A stretch of 64,000 nt of DNA from contig NZ_BMRO01000010.1 of NCBI RefSeq assembly GCF_014648675.1, positions 241,077-305,076 on the forward strand. The letters are read 5' to 3'. The position numbers and the translations under genes were made by a program. Of the stretch, positions 25,498 through 34,324 are shown one piece after another. How positions within the stretch are numbered: the first letter of the stretch is position 1; each line of letters opens with the position of its first letter. Origin of the DNA: Actinomadura livida (lineage in GTDB: Bacteria; Actinomycetota; Actinomycetes; Streptosporangiales; Streptosporangiaceae). The notes beneath the pieces are model-generated. The model saw only the letters and a list, made by a program, of their open reading frames with translations. It searched no databases and was not told the origin of the DNA.

Positions 25498-28400
25498 ATG
25501 GGCAGACGCAGGTGGGGGACCATCGCCGCGGGGGCCGTCCTGGCGCTGGGGACGCTGACGGGCCTCGTCACCGCCCCGGCGCACGCCGACGACAGGGGCT
25601 CGCAGCTCGACCACGGCCGCGTGGTCGGCGACGACCCGGCGGACCACACTCCGCAGGTCCTGGACGGCGACGTCAAGTCGATCATCAAGATCGGCGGCAA
25701 GATCTACGTGGGCGGCTCCTTCACCCAGGTCAAGGAGCCCGGCGGCGGCAAGCCGACGCTGACCCGCAACCGGCTGTTCGCCTTCGACGCCGCCACCGGC
25801 GCCATCGACCCCGACTTCGCGCCCAGCCTCAACCAGGGCGAGGCCAGCGCGCTGCTCGCCGCCCCCGACGGGCAGTCGCTCTACGTCGGCGGCAACTTCA
25901 GCGAGATCAACGGCGTCCGCCACTTCGTGCTCGCGCGGCTCAACGCGCAGACCGGCGCGCCGATCACCTCGTTCAACCCGCAGTTCGACGCCAGGGTGCG
26001 CGACCTGCGGCTCGCCGGCGGCCGGCTGTACGCCGCCGGCACCTTCAGCACGGTCGGCGGCGCCGCCCGGCCCGCCCTCGCCGCCCTGAACCCGCAGACC
26101 GGCGCGCGCGACGACTTCCTCGACCTGAACTTCGCCGGAACCCAGACCGGCGACGGCGTCACCCAGGTCTACAAGATGGACGTCAGCCCCGACGGCTCCA
26201 AGCTCGTCGGCGTCGGGAACTTCAGCTCGGTCAACGGCGCGACCCGGCGCCAGATCGTCATGCTCGACCTGAGCGGCGCGAGCGCGCAGCTCGCCAACTG
26301 GGACACCACCCGCTACGGCGACCAGTGCTCCCAGTCGTTCGACACCTACATGCGCGACGTCGACTTCTCGCCGGACGGCAAGTTCTTCGTCGTGACGACG
26401 ACCGGCGCCTACGGCACGCCGCCCAAACTGTGCGACACCCACGTCCGCTGGGAGAGCGCCACCACGGGCGCCGGGCAGCAGCCCACCTGGGTGAACTACA
26501 CCGGCGGCGACACCAGCTACGCCGTCGAGATCACCGACACGGCCGTCTACGTCGGCGGCCACTTCCGCTGGGCCAACAACCCCTTCCGCGCCGACCGCGC
26601 CGGCGAGGGCGCCGTCTCCCGCGAGGGCATCGCCGCGCTCGACCCCGCCAGCGGCCTGCCGTTCTCCTGGAACCCCGGCCGCGACAAGGGCGTCGGCGTC
26701 TTCGACATGCTCGCCACCGACGAGGGCCTCTACATCGGCAGCGACACCGACAACGTCGGCGGCGAGTGGCACCCCAAGCTCGCGCTGTTCCCGCTCGCCG
26801 GCGGCAAGGCGATCCCGCCGAACCACACCGGTGAGCTGCCCGGCAACGTCTACTACGCCGGCGGCACCGGCTTCGGCGCGCAGAACTACCTCAAGCACCG
26901 CTCTTTCGACGGCACCACCGCCGGGGCCGAGGTCGACGACGGCACCGCCGGCGTCGACTGGCGGTCCGCCCGCGGCGCCTTCATGATCAACAATGAGCTG
27001 TTCTACGGCGGCTCGGACGGCTCGTTCCAACGGCGCTCCTTCGACGGGGCGACGCTCGGCGCGCCCACCGCGATCGACACCGCCGACCAGCTCGTCAACA
27101 TGTCGACCTGGCACAGCCAGGTCCGCAACATCACCGGGATGTTCTTCTCGCACGGCCGGATCTACTACACGCGCGGGCAGTCCGCGCTGTACTACCGGAC
27201 GTTCACCCCGGAGAGCAACGTCGTCGGCGCGCAGGAGTCCACCGCCGTCGGCAACCTGCCCGGGATGAGCTGGAGCAACGTCGGCGGGATGTTCGTCGAC
27301 GGCCAGCACCTCTACTACGTCGACAACGGCAACGGCAGGCTCTACCGCGTCGCGTTCTCCGAGGCCGGGGTCCCGTCCGGGTCCTCCACCGAGGTGAGCT
27401 CCGCCGACTGGCGCGGCCGGGCGGTGTTCCTGTTCGCCGGGACGCCCAACCAGAAGCCGAACGCCGCCTTCACCAGCAACTGCGACGCTCTGGAGTGCGC
27501 GTTCGACGCGTCCGGCTCGGCCGACCCCGACGGCTCGATCGAGTCGTACGCGTGGGACTTCGGCGACGGTGAGACCGGCACCGGCGCGACGCCGCAGCAC
27601 ACCTACGACGAGCCCGGCACCTACACCGTGAAGCTCACGGTGACCGACGACCGCGGCGGCGAGGGCGTCAAGGAGCAGGAGATCACGGTCTCGCCGAACC
27701 AGACCGACATCGCCTTCCGGGCCGGCGTCGGCGGCAACGCCAACGTCAGCACCGCCTACGCGCAGATCCCGGCGTCGGTGCAGCCCGGCGACGGACTGAT
27801 CCTGATCCTGACCTACAGCAGCGGCGACCACTCGATGACGACGCCGCCCGCCGGCTGGACGCAGGTCGACAGCCAGGAGGTCGGCAGCTCGACGTCCGTC
27901 CTGTGGAAGCGGGTCGCCCAGGAAGGGGACGCCGGGCAGCAGGTCAACATCGGGCTGAGCGGCTACACCAAGGCCGACATCCGGCTGCTGGCCTACGACG
28001 GCACCAACACGTCCGACCCGATCGCGGCGGTCGCCAAGGGCAGCGACCCCACTGCCGTCACCGAGCACACCAGCCCCAACGCGGAAGTCGCCGCGGGCGG
28101 CTCGTGGGCGGTCACGTACTGGGGCGACAAGTCGTCCAGCACCACCGCGTGGACGGCTCCGGCCGGTGTCACGAGCCGCGGCACCGGCGTCGGCTCGGGC
28201 GGCGGCCGCATCAGCGCCCTGATCGCCGACAGCGGCGGCGCCGTCGCCACCGGCGACTACGGGGGCAAGACCGCGACGACCAACGCGTCCAGCCGCGCCG
28301 CCATGTGGACGATCGTCCTCGCCCGCGGCGCCGGCGGGGCGGGCAACCAGGCGCCGACGGCCGCCTTCACCAGCGACTGCGACGCCCTGGAGTGCACGTT

Positions 28401-29232
28401 CGACGGGTCCGGCTCGACCGACCCGGACGGTGACGTCGAGTCGTACGCGTGGGAGTTCGGCGACGGGCACACGGGCACGGGCGCGACGCCGCAGCACGCC
28501 TACGACGAGCCGGGCACGTACCCGGTGAAGCTCACGGTGACCGACGACCGCGGCGCGGAGGCCGTCACGACCGAGCAGGTCGTGGCGGCGTCCGCCCAGG
28601 CGGCGGGCATCTCCTACCGCGGCGGCACGGGCGGCAACGCCAACGTCAGCACCGCCTACGCGCAGATCCCGGCGTCGGTGCAGCCCGGCGACGGACTGAT
28701 CATGGTGCTGACGTTCAACAGCGCCGAGCACGAGGTGGCGACGCCGCCCGCGGGCTGGACGGAGGTCGAGAGCCAGGAGGTCGGCAGCTCGACGTCCGTC
28801 CTGTGGAAGCGGGTGGCGCAGGCGGGCGACGCCGGGCAGCAGGTCAACATCGGGCTGAGCGGCTACACCAAGGCCGACATCCGGCTGCTGGCATACGCGG
28901 GCACGAGCACGTCCGACCCGATCGCGGCGGTCGAGAAGGACAGCGACTCCAGCGCGGTCACCCAGCACACCAGCCCCGACGCGTCGGTCGGCGGGGCCGG
29001 TGCCTGGGCGGTGACGTACTGGGGCGACAAGTCGTCCAGCACCACCGCGTGGACCGCTCCAGCCGGTGTCACGACCCGCGGCACCGGCATCGGGTCCGGC
29101 GGCGGCCGCATCACCAGCCTCATCGTCGACAGCGGCGAAGCGGTCGGCGGCGGCAGCTACGGCGGCAAGACGGCGACGACCAACGCGTCCAGCCGCGCCG
29201 CCATGTGGACGATCATCCTCGCCCGCGGCTGA
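25498..29232 (+). CDS. Large secreted protein: delta-60-type beta-propeller, two PKD domains and two duplicated jelly-roll-like domains
   Basis: A 1244-residue extracellular protein. It has a signal peptide (cleavage near APAHA-DD, residue 31), then a propeller-like region (about 40-645) with repeated YVGGSF/YVGGNF/YVGGHF motifs of the delta-60 family. PKD domain 1 follows (about 650-735, SYAWDFGDGETGTG), then module A (about 740-945), PKD domain 2 (about 950-1035) and module B (1036-1244). The two PKD-module units are near-identical at DNA level. The ATG at 25498 has GGAGGGG five bases upstream. There is no sortase motif or membrane anchor. It is probably a polysaccharide- or surface-binding protein; a shorter paralogue lies at 31027-32298. 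Confidence 0.85.
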   Translation: MGRRRWGTIAAGAVLALGTLTGLVTAPAHADDRGSQLDHGRVVGDDPADHTPQVLDGDVKSIIKIGGKIYVGGSFTQVKEPGGGKPTLTRNRLFAFDAATGAIDPDFAPSLNQGEASALLAAPDGQSLYVGGNFSEINGVRHFVLARLNAQTGAPITSFNPQFDARVRDLRLAGGRLYAAGTFSTVGGAARPALAALNPQTGARDDFLDLNFAGTQTGDGVTQVYKMDVSPDGSKLVGVGNFSSVNGATRRQIVMLDLSGASAQLANWDTTRYGDQCSQSFDTYMRDVDFSPDGKFFVVTTTGAYGTPPKLCDTHVRWESATTGAGQQPTWVNYTGGDTSYAVEITDTAVYVGGHFRWANNPFRADRAGEGAVSREGIAALDPASGLPFSWNPGRDKGVGVFDMLATDEGLYIGSDTDNVGGEWHPKLALFPLAGGKAIPPNHTGELPGNVYYAGGTGFGAQNYLKHRSFDGTTAGAEVDDGTAGVDWRSARGAFMINNELFYGGSDGSFQRRSFDGATLGAPTAIDTADQLVNMSTWHSQVRNITGMFFSHGRIYYTRGQSALYYRTFTPESNVVGAQESTAVGNLPGMSWSNVGGMFVDGQHLYYVDNGNGRLYRVAFSEAGVPSGSSTEVSSADWRGRAVFLFAGTPNQKPNAAFTSNCDALECAFDASGSADPDGSIESYAWDFGDGETGTGATPQHTYDEPGTYTVKLTVTDDRGGEGVKEQEITVSPNQTDIAFRAGVGGNANVSTAYAQIPASVQPGDGLILILTYSSGDHSMTTPPAGWTQVDSQEVGSSTSVLWKRVAQEGDAGQQVNIGLSGYTKADIRLLAYDGTNTSDPIAAVAKGSDPTAVTEHTSPNAEVAAGGSWAVTYWGDKSSSTTAWTAPAGVTSRGTGVGSGGGRISALIADSGGAVATGDYGGKTATTNASSRAAMWTIVLARGAGGAGNQAPTAAFTSDCDALECTFDGSGSTDPDGDVESYAWEFGDGHTGTGATPQHAYDEPGTYPVKLTVTDDRGAEAVTTEQVVAASAQAAGISYRGGTGGNANVSTAYAQIPASVQPGDGLIMVLTFNSAEHEVATPPAGWTEVESQEVGSSTSVLWKRVAQAGDAGQQVNIGLSGYTKADIRLLAYAGTSTSDPIAAVEKDSDSSAVTQHTSPDASVGGAGAWAVTYWGDKSSSTTAWTAPAGVTTRGTGIGSGGGRITSLIVDSGEAVGGGSYGGKTATTNASSRAAMWTIILARG

Positions 29233-29246
29233 CGCGGACCCCGATC

Positions 29247-29288
29247 GCGAACGTGCCCCGCCGGAACCTTCCGGCGGGGCACGTTCGC
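29247..29288. terminator. Strong bidirectional hairpin terminator
   Basis: Perfect 18-base arms (29247-29264, beginning GCGAACGTGCCCC, and 29271-29288) around a six-base AACCTT loop. It lies between two convergent genes, 14 bases after the plus-strand stop and 51 bases after the minus-strand stop, so it can end both transcripts. Confidence 0.85.
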
Positions 29289-29339
29289 GTTGTCAGCGGT
29301 GGAGGCGGCTCAGCAGCGAGGCTCAGCGGTGGCCGGGGC

Positions 29340-30950
29340 TCAGCAGAAGTCCTGCCACGCCTTGCGGCTGGGGGCGTCCAGGAGGCGGAAGTCGCCCGTC
29401 TCCCAGTCCAGGTCGAAGTAGGAGACCCAGAGCGCGCCGTGCTTCTTCAGGTAGGCGTTGGTCTCGTGGAGCCAGGCGGCGCGCTTCTCGCCGTTGTCGT
29501 CGCCGACGAGGTAGCTGCCGGTCTCGGCGACGCCGAAGGGCAGCCCCTCCTCCTTGCTGAGGGCGACGACCCGGTCGTACATCATGGAGGGGGAGTCGTA
29601 GCGCCCCTTCTTCCAGCCGAGGTTGTAGGTGTCCCACCCGAGGACCTGGATGACGTCGCGGCCGGGGTAGTAGTCGCGCCAGTCGCGCTTGGACTCCGCC
29701 TCGAGGCTCCAGCTCATCAGGACGAGCGTGGCGTGCAGCCGCGGGTTGCCGGCCTTGTCGGCGAGGCCCCGCAGGTGGCGCCAGGCGGCGCGGTAGTCGG
29801 CCGCGGTGAACTCGCCCTTGGCGATGTTGTCCTCGGGCTCGTGGTAAAAGACCCAGTAGACGTCGCGGTCGCGGGGCGCGGTGCCGAACCAGCGGGTCAT
29901 GGCCGCGTCGTGCTTGCCCGCCAGGACGTCCTCGGGCGCGAGCTTGAACGAGATGATCGGCGGGCGCTTCCCGATGTCGGGGTTGCCGGGCCACGCCGGG
30001 GGGACGCCGCGGTAGAACAGCCGGACGGTCTCCAGCCCGCCGTACCTTCCGTCCAGGCGGCCGAGGGCCTGCTGGAACGTCTCGCCCGGCTTGAGATTGA
30101 GGGAGATGCCGCAGAGCGTCCGGCCGTCGCCGGGGCGCTTCGCGGGCTCGGCGGACGCGCTCGGCCGTGGCGCCCGCCAGGTCGGCTCTGGGCCGGGCCG
30201 CGGCAGGGCGGTGCCGGACGCGTCGGGCGTCCCGGTGGCGGACGGGCTCGGGGGCGCGGCCCGCCCGGGACGGGTGGTCAGCACGAGGCGGGGCCCGCCG
30301 TCCGCGGCCTCCCGCGAGTGCACCGACGCCGCCGACGACTCGTTCCGGTTGGTGATGGCGAACGCGTAGCGGCCGGGGCGGTTCACGACGGAGCCGACCT
30401 CGAAGGAGATCTTGTCGCCGCGGGCGGTGCCGGTCGCGACGAGGCGGCCTGTGGCGGGCCGGTTGCTCCAGGACGTCCCGGTCTCGCTCCAGGGGCCGGT
30501 CACCGAGCGCAGCTCGACCACCTCGGGCCGGTTCTCCGGCCGGTCGAAGGTCAGTTCGACGCGGGCCCCGGTGATGCGGGACGCGCTGCGCGGCACGTCG
30601 AACGCCACGTACGCCTCGGTGTGCCACTCGGGCCAGACCGATGCGGTGATCTTCCCCGCGTCACCGAACCCCCGGCCGGGCATCTCGCGTACCACGTAGG
30701 TGTCGGCCGACGCGGGAACGACGGACTCGGCGGTGGCGGACGCCGTCCGGGCGTCGCGGTCGGGTCCGGGGCCGCTCAGCGCGATCGCGCCGACCGAGCC
30801 GCCGACGACCAGGAGGGTGCCCGCGGAGGTGTAGTAGAAGGAGGGACGCGGACCGCGCCGCCGCCCGCGGCGCCGTGCCGGCGGCACGGGCTGCGAGCGG
30901 CGCGCGTCGGGCCGGTGGTGACCACCGGGGAACGGGTCGCGTTGTTGCAC
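29340..30950 (-). CDS. Membrane-anchored DNRLRE-domain glycoside hydrolase (GH26-like)
   Basis: A 536-residue protein with a basic Arg/Pro-rich cytoplasmic start and a single membrane anchor at about 37-60. A DNRLRE/CBM-like domain (about 80-225, starting SADTYVVREMPGRGFGDAG) and a Pro/Ser linker follow, then a TIM-barrel (about 265-536). Probable catalytic residues are the acid/base Glu in FYHEPEDN near 368 and the nucleophile Glu in GVAETGS near 474, the GH26 arrangement. Likely substrate is a beta-glycan, perhaps the polysaccharide made by this island. The GTG at 30950 has GGAAGGGG six bases upstream. The GH family assignment is from motif pattern only. Confidence 0.8.
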   Translation of the reverse strand: MQQRDPFPGGHHRPDARRSQPVPPARRRGRRRGPRPSFYYTSAGTLLVVGGSVGAIALSGPGPDRDARTASATAESVVPASADTYVVREMPGRGFGDAGKITASVWPEWHTEAYVAFDVPRSASRITGARVELTFDRPENRPEVVELRSVTGPWSETGTSWSNRPATGRLVATGTARGDKISFEVGSVVNRPGRYAFAITNRNESSAASVHSREAADGGPRLVLTTRPGRAAPPSPSATGTPDASGTALPRPGPEPTWRAPRPSASAEPAKRPGDGRTLCGISLNLKPGETFQQALGRLDGRYGGLETVRLFYRGVPPAWPGNPDIGKRPPIISFKLAPEDVLAGKHDAAMTRWFGTAPRDRDVYWVFYHEPEDNIAKGEFTAADYRAAWRHLRGLADKAGNPRLHATLVLMSWSLEAESKRDWRDYYPGRDVIQVLGWDTYNLGWKKGRYDSPSMMYDRVVALSKEEGLPFGVAETGSYLVGDDNGEKRAAWLHETNAYLKKHGALWVSYFDLDWETGDFRLLDAPSRKAWQDFC

Positions 30951-31026
30951 AGGCAGCCCCTTCCACTGGCTGGTCGTCGCCCCTTATCGCACGTCGTCCC
31001 TTTATCTCATACGGGACGCACCGGGC

Positions 31027-32298
31027 TCAGCCCAAGGGGAACATCCCGATGCGGCCGTGGTACTCGCGGCCGAGCTGGTCGGTGTCGCTGCCGACGAGCA
31101 GGCCCTTCGGGTGGGCGACGAGCGCCTCGACGCCGTGGCCGAGCGTCCGCGTCGGGTTCCACGCGAGCGCCTTGCCGGTCTGCGGGTTGAGCGCGCCGAT
31201 GCCGGGCCGCGACACCGCGCCGGGGCCGGGGTTGTCGCGGCCCTTGGGGTTGTCGAGCCAGCGCTGGTGCCCGCCGACGTAGACGGCGGCGCCGGTGACC
31301 GTGGTGGACAGCAGCGTGTCGCCGCCGGTCCAGTTGACCCAGGTCGGGTCCTGGCCGGCGCCGGTGGCGCCGGACTCCCAGCGGGCGGCGGTGTCGCACA
31401 GCTGGCTGGTGCCGTAGGGGCCGCCGGTGGTGACGACCACGAAGTACTTGCCGTCGGGGGAGAAGTCCATGCCGCGCATGTAGGTGTCGAACGCGGAGAG
31501 GTTGCAGGGGGTGGCGTAACGCTGGGTGGACCAGGTCGACAGCTTCGCGGCGCCCGAACCCGTGTTGATCATGGCGATCTGGTGCCGGGACTGCCCGTTG
31601 ACCTGGGTGAACGTCCCGTTGATCACCACCCGGCTGTCGGCGGGGTCGACGGCGAGGCGGTAGACCTTGAGGGTGCCGGACCGCGGCTTGGTGATGGTGA
31701 AGTCGAAGCCGTTGTCGGCGGCGCCGGTCAGCGCGTCGAGCCGCGCGAGGGCGGTGCGGGCCTTCCCGCCCGCCTGGGTGAACGAGCCGCCGACGTAGAG
31801 CCGGAGGCCGCGCCGCACCATCGTGGTGACGCGGTAGTTGACGTTGGGCTTGAAGCCGGTGTGCACCTGGTTCGTGGTCGCCCGGATCGAGGCGACGGTG
31901 CCCGTCTTCCTGCCGTTGACGTTCTTGAACGTCCCGGCCATGTAGACCCAGCCGCCCGTCCCGGCCTGCAGCGCGTGGACGGTGCCGTCGACCTTGGGGA
32001 CGAACGTCGTGCTGATCTTCCCCGTGCCCATGTCGTAGGCGAACAGGTTGTTCCGCTTGAGCACCGGCTTGCCGCTGCCCGCCTCACGGACCTCCGTGAA
32101 GTTCCCGCCGACGACGACGAGGGTGCCGGTGACGGCGATCGTCCGGACGGTGCCGTCCAGGACGTGCGGGGTGTTGTTCACCGGGTTGTCCGAGACCACC
32201 TTGGACTGTGCGATGTCGGCCGAGGCCGCGCTCGCCACTGCCGGCACGGCGAACGCCGCGAGAGAGGTGGCCGTGAGACAAGCGAGGAAGGGGCGCAT
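31027..32298 (-). CDS. Secreted delta-60-type beta-propeller protein
   Basis: A 423-residue exported protein with a signal peptide (cleavage near VASAASA). The whole mature part is homologous to the propeller of the 25498-29232 protein: both share VV(S/G)D(N/D)P, TPHVLDG/TPQVLDG, VGGNFTEV/VGGSFTQV, FSPDGK and VYVGGH. It has no PKD or C-terminal modules. The ATG at 32298 has GGAG eight bases upstream; the frame is open to 32337 but that start lacks a site. It lies on the opposite strand from its paralogue with the glycosidase between them. Function is unknown; probably a ligand-binding propeller outside the cell. Confidence 0.82.
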   Translation of the reverse strand: MRPFLACLTATSLAAFAVPAVASAASADIAQSKVVSDNPVNNTPHVLDGTVRTIAVTGTLVVVGGNFTEVREAGSGKPVLKRNNLFAYDMGTGKISTTFVPKVDGTVHALQAGTGGWVYMAGTFKNVNGRKTGTVASIRATTNQVHTGFKPNVNYRVTTMVRRGLRLYVGGSFTQAGGKARTALARLDALTGAADNGFDFTITKPRSGTLKVYRLAVDPADSRVVINGTFTQVNGQSRHQIAMINTGSGAAKLSTWSTQRYATPCNLSAFDTYMRGMDFSPDGKYFVVVTTGGPYGTSQLCDTAARWESGATGAGQDPTWVNWTGGDTLLSTTVTGAAVYVGGHQRWLDNPKGRDNPGPGAVSRPGIGALNPQTGKALAWNPTRTLGHGVEALVAHPKGLLVGSDTDQLGREYHGRIGMFPLG

Positions 32299-32405
32299 GG
32301 GGGTACTCCGGAGTGCGGCCGGGGTTGGTGATGGCATCTTGTCCTACCACATGGGTGATTTTCAGGCAGCGGTTCGGGGGAAAGCGTCGCGCGATAGAAA
32401 CGTCC

Positions 32406-33224
32406 TCACGCCGCCGGGTTCTTGCCGTGCCGGACGCGGTGCAGGAGGACCCGGGCCAGGTAGGAGCCCAGTTCGATGGTGTAGCGGCGCCAGAGCCGGC
32501 GCGGTTCGCGGGCCAGCCGGTACAGGAAGCCGACGCGCAGCTTCAGGACCCACGCCGGGTAGTAGTCGCGGCGCTCGGCGAGGTGCTCGAAGTACGCGCC
32601 GCACGTGAGGATCACCGGCGCGGTGAGGCGGTCGCGGTACTCGCTGACGAACCGCTGCTGGAGGGGCGTCCCGAGGCCGACGTGGAGGACGTCCGGGGAC
32701 GCGTCGTTGATCTCGGCGACGAGCCGTTCGGCGGTCTTCGCGGGCAGCCGGCCGTCCTCGTCGGCCCAGTGGCCGTGCAGCGTGCCGGCGACGGCCAGGC
32801 CGGGGTACCACTTCCGGACGTTCTCGGCGGCCTGCTCCGCGACGCCCGGGGCGTTGCCGAACAGGAACACCCGCCAGCCCTCCTCGGCGGGCTGCCCGAA
32901 CAGGTCGTCGGTGAGGTCGTCGTTCGCCATCCGCCCGGGGACGGGCCGCCCGAAGACCTTCGCGGCCAGCACGACGCCCCAGCCGTCGGGGAGGTTGAGG
33001 TCGAAGCCGTTCATGAGGTCGCGCAGCGCGTGGTCCCGCTGCGCCTTGCGGACGTAGTCCGGGTTGGCGAAGGTGATCGTCAGCTTCGCCCGCTCCTTGA
33101 CGGCCGCCGCGACGAACGACCGGAGCTGCGCGACGTCGATGCGGCTGACCCGCACGCCCAGGACGTCGACGGTGTCATGCGGCCATCGGTCATGCGGCCG
33201 GTCATGCGGCCATCGTCGGTCCAC
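32406..33224 (-). CDS. WecG/TagA/CpsF family glycosyltransferase (GT26)
   Basis: A 272-residue enzyme of the family that adds N-acetylmannosamine(-uronate) or similar sugars to polyprenyl-linked intermediates. Family landmarks are the TFANPDYVRKA segment, the LPDGWGVVLAAK segment, FLFGNAPGVAEQAA and the GLGTPLQQRF motif. The C terminus is basic and amphipathic, as expected for membrane attachment. The GTG at 33224 has AGGAGG ten bases upstream and overlaps the TauE gene by 23 bases. The N terminus encodes a small WPHD-type repeat from a DNA repeat. It probably adds the second sugar of the repeat unit. Confidence 0.9.
   Translation of the reverse strand: MDRRWPHDRPHDRWPHDTVDVLGVRVSRIDVAQLRSFVAAAVKERAKLTITFANPDYVRKAQRDHALRDLMNGFDLNLPDGWGVVLAAKVFGRPVPGRMANDDLTDDLFGQPAEEGWRVFLFGNAPGVAEQAAENVRKWYPGLAVAGTLHGHWADEDGRLPAKTAERLVAEINDASPDVLHVGLGTPLQQRFVSEYRDRLTAPVILTCGAYFEHLAERRDYYPAWVLKLRVGFLYRLAREPRRLWRRYTIELGSYLARVLLHRVRHGKNPAA
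33177..33215. repeat. Short direct repeat at the TauE/GT26 overlap
   Basis: Three copies of CATGCGGCC separated by ATCGGT or GGT occur within 39 bases covering the end of the TauE gene and the first codons of the GT26 gene. They encode a repeated PHDR/WPHD motif. Slippage here would alter the GT26 N terminus and the TauE C terminus. Confidence 0.65.
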
Positions 33225-34185
33225 TCGTGTCCTGCCCTCCTGGACTGCCCGCGCCGACGGGGGATCCGGCCCGAGAGGGCAGCGTATCCCTCCCGCGGGC
33301 CCGGCGAAGGCGCAGCACGAGCCAGCCGGCCGCCGCCGCGGTGAGCAGGCCGAGGAGCGTCCACCCGAGGGGGGCGGGCTCCATGCCGAACATCTTCAGC
33401 GACGAGGCGACCAGGACCAGGACCAGGAAGTGGCGGATGAGCGCGCTCGGGGCGCGCGAGGAGACCTTCGAGCCGAGGTAGACGCCGGGGATGGAGCCGA
33501 CGAGCAGGGCGGCGGTGACCTCCATCCGGAAGTCGCCGAAGAGCAGGTGGCCGATGGCGGCCGCGAACACCAGCGGGACGGCCTGGAGGAGGTCGGTGCC
33601 GACGAGCTGGTTGGCCTTGAGCGCCGGGTAGAGGGCGAGCAGCGCGACGATGATGAGGGAGCCGGAGCCGACCGAGGTGATGCCGACGACGAGCCCGCCG
33701 ACGAGGCCGACCAGCACGGTCGGCACGGGGCGGACCGTGATCTCGGGCGCCTTCGCGCCGTCCCCCTCGGTCTCCGCCGGGTCGGACCGCCGCCGGTGCG
33801 ACATGTAGGCGCGCAGGACGAGTCCGCCGGCCGCGATCATCAGCGCGACGCCCATCGCGATGCTGATGACGTCCTCGACCCGGCCGCCGTGGCCGAGCGC
33901 CCGCGCGAGCAGGACGCCGGAGAACGCGGCGGGGACCGAGCCCGCGCAGAGCCACCCGACGAGCCGCATGTTGATCGTGCCCTGCCGGTAGTGGACGGCG
34001 CTGCCTACGGGTTTCATCACGGCGGCGGCGACGAGGTCGCTGGACACGGCGGCCATCGGACTGACCCCGAAGAACGTCACGAGCATCGGCGTCATCAGGG
34101 CGCCGCCGCCCATGCCGGTCAGCCCGACGATGATGGCGACGAGGAACGAGCCCAGCGCCATCGTCCAATCGAAGTCCATCGGCAT
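33202..34185 (-). CDS. TauE/SafE family permease (probable sulfite/sulfonate or anion exporter)
   Basis: A 327-residue membrane protein with eight or so helices in two repeated halves, each with a glycine-rich motif: GLTGMGGGALMTP near 22-34 and GITSVGSGSLI near 165-175. A charged cytoplasmic loop near 130-150 joins the halves. TauE/SafE proteins move sulfite, sulfoacetate or other organic anions. Its place between the sulfation genes and the glycosyltransferase suggests a sulfur-oxyanion substrate, but this is by context. It overlaps the downstream GT26 gene by 23 bases. An ATG two codons downstream is an alternative start. Confidence 0.83.
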   Translation of the reverse strand: MPMDFDWTMALGSFLVAIIVGLTGMGGGALMTPMLVTFFGVSPMAAVSSDLVAAAVMKPVGSAVHYRQGTINMRLVGWLCAGSVPAAFSGVLLARALGHGGRVEDVISIAMGVALMIAAGGLVLRAYMSHRRRSDPAETEGDGAKAPEITVRPVPTVLVGLVGGLVVGITSVGSGSLIIVALLALYPALKANQLVGTDLLQAVPLVFAAAIGHLLFGDFRMEVTAALLVGSIPGVYLGSKVSSRAPSALIRHFLVLVLVASSLKMFGMEPAPLGWTLLGLLTAAAAGWLVLRLRRARGRDTLPSRAGSPVGAGSPGGQDTSGPTMAA

Positions 34186-34324
34186 GACCTACCAGCTTTG
34201 TAGGGAAACGCGTCCACGATAGGGCACCTGACTTCCGGGTCCGTAACCCGGGTGGCGAGGCACAAACGGGACGTGCCGGACCGGCTGTGCCGGACGGGAC
34301 CGGCGCTCGGCGCGGTGTCTGCCG

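Noticed and set aside
25477..28968. A 1163-residue minus-strand open frame
   Set aside because: It is the shadow of the delta-60/PKD protein; its apparent repeats simply mirror the duplicated domains.
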